This document shows positions 60,296 through 64,000 of a stretch of DNA of 64,000 bases, in pieces. The notes under the pieces are model-generated. The model ran no database searches. It saw only the letters and a list, made by a program, of their open reading frames with translations, and had not been told where the DNA came from. Position 1 is the first letter of the stretch. Each line of letters starts with the position of its first letter. This DNA comes from Macrococcus equipercicus (GTDB taxonomy: Bacteria > Bacillota > Bacilli > Staphylococcales > Staphylococcaceae), in assembly GCF_004359525.2 (NCBI RefSeq), contig NZ_SCWC02000007.1, positions 21,747 to 85,746 of the forward strand, read 5' to 3'. The position numbers and the translations under genes are program-made.

Positions 60296-60907
60296 CTACA
60301 TCCTTATATCTTCTTCGATGATGCCGAGCTTCAATCCTTTAATCACTGCCCCTACTCTTGATTCCACCTCAAGCTTACGGATCAGGCTGGACACTTGATA
60401 TTCGACCGTACGTTTGCTGACAAACAACGCTTCACTGATTTCCTTGTTTGTCATATCCCGCGCAACCAGTGCGAGTATTTCCCGCTCACGGACAGTCAGG
60501 AGCTGATATTCCGGCTTGATCTCGGTCAATAGGTTGCGGTTGAAGTAATAGACTTTCCTCAGCGAATCAATTAAATAATCGGCGGATTCTTCTTTCAAAA
60601 TAAAGGCCACTGCCCCGTTATCATATGCTCTTGCCTTATATTCTTCTATGTCGTAGCCCGTCAATATGATAAAGCGCGTTTTGTCATATTTATCGACGAG
60701 CGCCCGCAAATTGAGCAGCATGTTTATTCCGCTGATTTTCGCTTCACAGAGCACAATATCAGGTAATAATGTCTCTATATAATATTCCAGATGATGAAGT
60801 TCCGAGAATGCTTTCAGCACATCTATATCAGTTTCAGCTGACAGTAGATGTGCGATTCCCTGTCCCACCATTTCCTGATCATCCAGCATAATAATCTTGA
60901 TTCCCAT
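60296..60907 (-). CDS. Atypical NarL/LuxR-type response regulator, phosphoacceptor Asp replaced by Glu
   Basis: A 203-residue protein with a receiver domain (about 1-118) and LuxR-type HTH (about 140-200, VREREILALVARDMTNKEIS, RTVEYQVSSLIRKLEVES). The acidic pocket D9/D10 and the Lys in AFILKEES are intact, but the phosphoacceptor position reads IVLCEAKISG, Glu55 in place of Asp. It probably does not take phosphate at this site and may be constitutively active or controlled by another signal. No histidine kinase lies beside it. Ribosome site is weak; GTG at 60910 is an alternative start. Confidence 0.8.
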   Translation of the reverse strand: MGIKIIMLDDQEMVGQGIAHLLSAETDIDVLKAFSELHHLEYYIETLLPDIVLCEAKISGINMLLNLRALVDKYDKTRFIILTGYDIEEYKARAYDNGAVAFILKEESADYLIDSLRKVYYFNRNLLTEIKPEYQLLTVREREILALVARDMTNKEISEALFVSKRTVEYQVSSLIRKLEVESRVGAVIKGLKLGIIEEDIRM

Positions 60908-60910
60908 CAC

Positions 60911-61215
60911 CTACTTTACTGATATCTCACTATTGCAGCTTTATATGGTTTCTGCAGCATTTTTATCATCATACATTAAATTTTAGACAAGTTCGACAAT
61001 TTTTTGATTTTAAGTGCTGCTGCTTCAAGATTTGCTTCACTATATCCAGTTAATACTATATAAATTTTAATTATTTTTACATAGCTTCCTGATCTTGAAG
61101 AAACAATGAATTCCATGTGACAGCTGTTAAGATATTGATAATTATCGTCAACATCATAGAGGAGCAGCTTATTATATGTCATAATAAGTTTAATCAACTG
61201 CAAAGGAGAAGCGAA
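60911..61215. other. 305-bp A+T-rich intergenic region with two small dyads
   Basis: Lies between the divergent response-regulator and LPAAG genes and must hold both promoters, though I cannot place a clean -35/-10 pair. It contains GATAATTATC (61137-61146) and CTTATTAT-ATGTC-ATAATAAG (61168-61188), an exact 8-bp inverted repeat about 16 bp before the LPAAG ribosome site. An open frame at 60976-61203 on the minus strand has no ribosome site and looks spurious. Confidence 0.5.
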
Positions 61216-61659
61216 ATGAAAATTTTTTTACGAACTTTTATATTAACCCTTTTCTTTGTCACCCTGCCCTTGACTGTATCTGCAGCCACGACTAATTCTA
61301 GCTCTAAAGATCCGGTCAGCCGAATCATCAATGAGCATCAGCCTGCTGAAGACGTTAAGACTGAAGTTAGCAGCTATGCAGATCAAGTGCCGCCTCAGCT
61401 GCCGGTTGAAAGCGGACCTGATGGTTTCAAGCTTCCTGCTGACACGAGAACCTTAGAGACGAGCAGTAACAGAACAAGCAGCTCACACGATGCCTCAACT
61501 GAAGACGCACATGAGCAGAAAGAATCATCTTCAGCAGTACTGCCGGCCGCCGGAGAAAATCCGCTGCCGTTGAACGCAGCCTATATAATGATCGTCACCG
61601 GACTAGTGCTGCTATTTATGCCTCATCGCCGTAATAGAAGGCAGTCATCCGTCAGGTGA
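61216..61659 (+). CDS. Small LPAAG-type sortase-anchored surface protein
   Basis: A 147-residue protein. Signal peptide MKIFLRTFILTLFFVTLPLT-VSA, a low-complexity extracellular part rich in Ser, Thr, Glu and Pro, then LPAAG (109-113), a hydrophobic helix (AAYIMIVTGLVLLFM) and a basic tail (HRRNRRQSSVR). This is the full cell-wall sorting signal, with Ala in the Thr position of LPXTG. S. aureus SasD has the same LPAAG form. No binding domain is seen. Excellent AAAGGAGAAG ribosome site. Confidence 0.82.
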   Translation: MKIFLRTFILTLFFVTLPLTVSAATTNSSSKDPVSRIINEHQPAEDVKTEVSSYADQVPPQLPVESGPDGFKLPADTRTLETSSNRTSSSHDASTEDAHEQKESSSAVLPAAGENPLPLNAAYIMIVTGLVLLFMPHRRNRRQSSVR

Positions 61660-61669
61660 CTGCCTTTAT
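61637..61669. terminator. Bidirectional terminator between the LPAAG and 158-aa genes
   Basis: Stem AAGGCAGTCA / TGACTGCCTT with a 9-base loop, overlapping the ends of both genes. Confidence 0.8.
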
Positions 61670-62142
61670 GTAATAGTTTGGAGCTGTGACATTCTCCACG
61701 CTTCTCCGGTCCAGCTGACGCCCGTTAATTGGTGAAAAAACAATGAGTCCAGTGACCCGTCTCTATTTCCGAGCACGTAAGTCTGCTCAGCTGTCAGCTC
61801 AGAGCACTTATGAAGACGCCTATTGATCTCCTTAAAACCCGCTGTCATCCCGACGACCACAAAAGCATCGGGATGGTGCCGGGCAATACGACTGCAATAC
61901 TTATTGAACGAACTCGACTGCTCATTCCAGCACACAATATCAAGCACTGTGCCGCCTTCACTATTAAAACCGCCTCGCTGTTCCCATGCTTCCTTAATAG
62001 ACAGTGCCACCGCATAATCTTCCGGTTTTCTTTGACAACCAATCACAATGTCTTCAATACAAGGATGTTTCAGACTCATCAACTTCACCAGCTGGTCAAG
62101 TGCCTTTTCTATTAGAGATACATCCGACAATGTCACTGCCAA
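61666..62142 (-). CDS. Hypothetical protein, 158 residues, TTG start
   Basis: Starts at TTG with a very good Shine-Dalgarno (GAGGAGG, 7 nt before). The protein looks soluble and globular (LIEKALDQLVKLMSLKHPCI, YAVALSIKEAWEQRGGF, DAFVVVGMTAGFKEI); three Cys are spread through it. I do not recognise a family. The central VVVGMTAGF region resembles a beta-strand plus loop, but no motif is convincing. Confidence 0.65.
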   Translation of the reverse strand: MAVTLSDVSLIEKALDQLVKLMSLKHPCIEDIVIGCQRKPEDYAVALSIKEAWEQRGGFNSEGGTVLDIVCWNEQSSSFNKYCSRIARHHPDAFVVVGMTAGFKEINRRLHKCSELTAEQTYVLGNRDGSLDSLFFHQLTGVSWTGEAWRMSQLQTIT

Positions 62143-62165
62143 ACGGCCGCCTCCTCAATTCACTT

Positions 62166-62199
62166 AATAAAAAAGAACTCACCATAATGGTAAGTTCTA
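62166..62199 (-). terminator. Terminator of the 55-aa membrane protein gene
   Basis: Stem AGAACT-ACC / GGT-AGTTCT with a 5-base loop, followed on the minus strand by six T; includes the stop codon. Confidence 0.72.
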
Positions 62200-62364
62200 G
62201 ACATTTTCTGATTCAATTTTAGCGATAATATCCTGAGTACGACGCTCAATATCTTCAAAGTCAGCTTTAAAACGCGTAAATAATACAGCTGCTCCACCTG
62301 TTATAATGATTGCCAATAGAAATACGATGAAAAATAATCCTTTTAATAAACTCTTCATTCTCAT
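62197..62364 (-). CDS. Small single-helix membrane protein
   Basis: A 55-residue protein: one helix (LLKGLFFIVFLLAIIITGGAA), then a charged tail (FKADFEDIERRTQDIIAKIE) that could form a coiled coil. Family unknown. I start at MRMKSLL or the next Met; AGAGGTGAA is just before. Its own terminator supports expression. Confidence 0.6.
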   Translation of the reverse strand: MRMKSLLKGLFFIVFLLAIIITGGAAVLFTRFKADFEDIERRTQDIIAKIESENV

Positions 62365-62490
62365 TTCACCTCTTATCATCTGATAATCCTATATTATCAT
62401 ATTAAATTCTATTAAAGAAATGTTTATCTCTTTAGTTCATGCTATAATAAATCACAATCAACCAAATTGCTGAAAAGGAACGTGAATGAC

Positions 62491-62853
62491 TTGGCACATG
62501 TCCGTCTATTAGCCGCATGGCAGAACCAAGATATAGAAACTATCAAGACTATACTCTCGCCAGAATTAAAGGCAAGTTTTGTTCTTCCCACTCATGAAGA
62601 ACTCATCTACAATTATGACCAGATCATCAATGTGTTTAATGAGCGTTTTAAAGAGCAGCAGGAATGGCGTTTTGATGTTCTCTACAAGACAGAGCGCGGG
62701 ACAGATAACATTGTCATCATTCGGATTTACCGTGAGGATGACCACTATAATCTGCTTGAAGATTCTTCACTGACTATTTTAACGTTCAAGACCATTGATG
62801 GAGACCGTAAACTCATCCGTATGTATACCGAAATGGGTATTACAGGCGCTTAA
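62491..62853 (+). CDS. Hypothetical protein with SnoaL/NTF2-like features
   Basis: A 120-residue protein: an N-terminal helix (LLAAWQNQDIETIKTILSPE), then a curved sheet (WRFDVLYKTERGTDNIVIIRIYR, LTILTFKTIDGDRKLIRMYTE). The layout resembles NTF2/SnoaL folds but I cannot confirm a family. The start is uncertain: TTG at 62491 or 62467, or GTG at 62482; AAAAGG lies near 62474. It is 14 nt before the nitronate monooxygenase gene, so probably one operon. Confidence 0.6.
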   Translation: MAHVRLLAAWQNQDIETIKTILSPELKASFVLPTHEELIYNYDQIINVFNERFKEQQEWRFDVLYKTERGTDNIVIIRIYREDDHYNLLEDSSLTILTFKTIDGDRKLIRMYTEMGITGA

Positions 62854-62867
62854 AGGAGTGTTTTCCT

Positions 62868-63878
62868 ATGCTTGACATCACCTTCCCTATCATTCAGGCA
62901 CCGATGGCAGGCGGCATTATCAGCCCTGCATTTGTGGCTGCAGTGTCAAATTATGGCTGTCTCGGCTCATTAGCTGCAGGCGGCCTTTCTCTTGATACGC
63001 TGGCTCGTCAGATTGAAGAGGTGCGATTCAGGACCGCTCGACCTTATGCCGTCAATATTTTTGCGCATCAGCGCACGCCTGAAGTCCCGGATAATATAAC
63101 AGCTGTGAACGACGCGCTTAACGACATCCGCCGGATATTGAACATTCCGGAAGTGACGGATATCCAATTTTCCAGTGAGCTGTCTATCGAAGACTATGCT
63201 GCGCTCTGCATCAAGATGAATGTTCCGGTAGTCAGCTTTACTTTCGGCTGTCCGGATAAGCAGCTGATCTTACAGCTGAAAGACGCCGGCATACAAGTGA
63301 TCGGCACAGCGACAAATGTCAAGGAAGCGCTTATTATCGAAGAACACGGTATGGACTATGTGACAGTGCAAGGGTACGAGGCCGGCGGACATCAAGGCGG
63401 CTTCCTCAAGCAGCCGTCCATCGGTCTGCTAAGTCTTATTCCACAGGCGGCAGATGCCGTCAGCATTCCGGTCATTGCAGCGGGCGGTATTGCTGACCGC
63501 CGGGGAATCGCAGCCGCGAAAATGCTCGGGGCGGATTATGTTCAAATCGGTACCCGCTTCCTCAACACTTATGAAAGCAGTGCGCACCCCCTTCATAAAG
63601 AAGCGATTAATAACGCCGACGAAACTGCAGCAGTAGTAACCACTGCTATTACAGGGAAGTCAGCCCGAGGCATCCGCAATAAACTGATGCAGCAGCCGGC
63701 TGTTCCTTATCCGCTAATGAATCAGATGACAGCTGATATAAGGGCAGCAGCAAAAGTTCAGAATAACTCAGAATATATGAGCAACTGGTCAGGGCAGAAC
63801 ATACGCAGCGCTGAAACAATCGCTTTACATGTGCTGCTGGATGAACTGACAAATACTGAACAGCCGGATTTTCAATGA
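62868..63878 (+). CDS. Nitronate monooxygenase (2-nitropropane dioxygenase type)
   Basis: FMN-dependent TIM-barrel enzyme, 336 residues. FPIIQAPMAGGIISPAFVAAV at the N-terminus, VVSFTFGCP, GYEAGGHQGGF with the catalytic His, IPVIAAGGIADRRGIAAAKMLGADYVQIGTRFL (glycine-rich FMN phosphate site; seen as its two halves) are family motifs. It detoxifies alkyl nitronates such as propionate-3-nitronate. AAAGGAGTG ribosome site. Ends in a terminator. Confidence 0.92.
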   Translation: MLDITFPIIQAPMAGGIISPAFVAAVSNYGCLGSLAAGGLSLDTLARQIEEVRFRTARPYAVNIFAHQRTPEVPDNITAVNDALNDIRRILNIPEVTDIQFSSELSIEDYAALCIKMNVPVVSFTFGCPDKQLILQLKDAGIQVIGTATNVKEALIIEEHGMDYVTVQGYEAGGHQGGFLKQPSIGLLSLIPQAADAVSIPVIAAGGIADRRGIAAAKMLGADYVQIGTRFLNTYESSAHPLHKEAINNADETAAVVTTAITGKSARGIRNKLMQQPAVPYPLMNQMTADIRAAAKVQNNSEYMSNWSGQNIRSAETIALHVLLDELTNTEQPDFQ

Positions 63879-63893
63879 TCCGGCTGTTTTGTC
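63859..63893 (+). terminator. Terminator of the nitronate monooxygenase gene
   Basis: Stem AACAGCCGGAT / ATCCGGCTGTT with an 8-base loop, then TTTTG. Confidence 0.85.
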
Positions 63894-63903
63894 ATGAGGT
63901 TGT

Positions 63904-63936
63904 TTTTAACTTTTTAACATACTTTAAAAGTTAAAA
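63904..63936. repeat. A+T-rich inverted repeat near the window end
   Basis: TTTTAACTTTTTAA and TTTAAAAGTTAAAA are near complements separated by a few bases, followed by about 60 bases of A+T-rich sequence. Possibly an operator or promoter region of a gene beyond the window. Confidence 0.35.
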
Positions 63937-64000
63937 TTATGTTTATAAATCAGTAATATCAACATATTTAATATTTAATTTTAGTCATATTATATATATT

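Noticed and set aside
60976..61203. 75-codon open frame on the minus strand in the intergenic region
   Set aside because: No Shine-Dalgarno, A+T-rich composition, no recognisable domain, and it spans the two promoters needed by divergent genes.

Overview
The window is a stretch of low-to-mid GC Firmicutes chromosome, roughly mid-40s % GC by eye. Gene content and order point to the family Staphylococcaceae. The series vraR-vraS-vraT-vraU-map, gatD-murT, exonuclease, dinB, rlmCD, dgkB, gatB-gatA-gatC, putP, camS-ligA-pcrA-pcrB, purB, nadE-pncB, nos, nicotinamidase, ppaC, aldehyde dehydrogenase follows the Staphylococcus aureus chromosome closely, as I recall it. The higher GC, a feoAB locus where S. 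aureus carries ferritin, and a complete spermidine operon argue against Staphylococcus itself. A Macrococcus-type organism (a higher-GC Macrococcus) is my best guess; the sequence alone does not prove it. I see no rRNA, tRNA, prophage, insertion sequence or CRISPR array.

Layout. 1-5.0 kb: end of a beta-carbonic anhydrase, the cell-wall-stress operon vraUTSR (minus strand), map and a FUSC-type transporter. 5.0-10.6 kb: murT-gatD (lipid II amidation), a Fur-boxed feoA-feoB-FeoB-associated operon, and an exonuclease-BRCT protein. 10.6-21.6 kb: a minus-strand unit (CpdB-like phosphoesterase, rlmCD, dinB, small membrane protein), an SDR dehydrogenase, a HerA-like ATPase/small membrane protein/dgkB unit, GrpB, an SGNH-type lipase/esterase and an orphan PHP phosphatase. 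21.7-34 kb: gatCAB, putP, pcrB-pcrA-ligA-camS, a VanY-type carboxypeptidase and a YerC-type repressor. 34-48.4 kb: purB, NETI and DUF2179 proteins, pncB-nadE, an MFS pump, an aminotransferase next to nitric oxide synthase, a beta-helix protein, nicotinamidase, ppaC-GNAT, a Gfo/Idh-SMR-SMR operon and an aldehyde dehydrogenase.

48.4-64 kb is the most lineage-specific part. It holds a NERD/zinc-ribbon/HTH protein bracketed by palindromic repeats, a nitrilase-type amidase, a lactonase-fold protein, the four-gene spermidine operon speA-speD-speE-speB, a SgrR-like regulator flanked by two paralogous MFS pumps with a 13-bp inverted repeat in the divergent promoter region, a YolD-like protein, a response regulator whose phosphoacceptor Asp is Glu, a small LPAAG surface protein, several small unknown proteins and a nitronate monooxygenase.

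Functional themes are cell-envelope maintenance (VraTSR, GatD/MurT, VanY, DgkB, LPAAG protein), DNA repair and replication (PcrA, LigA, DinB, exonuclease), NAD salvage (nicotinamidase, PncB, NadE), iron uptake (Feo) and arginine use (NOS making NO; SpeA-SpeB-SpeE-SpeD making spermidine). Many genes are translationally coupled by ATGA or TAATG overlaps, and most units end in clear hairpin-plus-T-run terminators, many shared by convergent genes.
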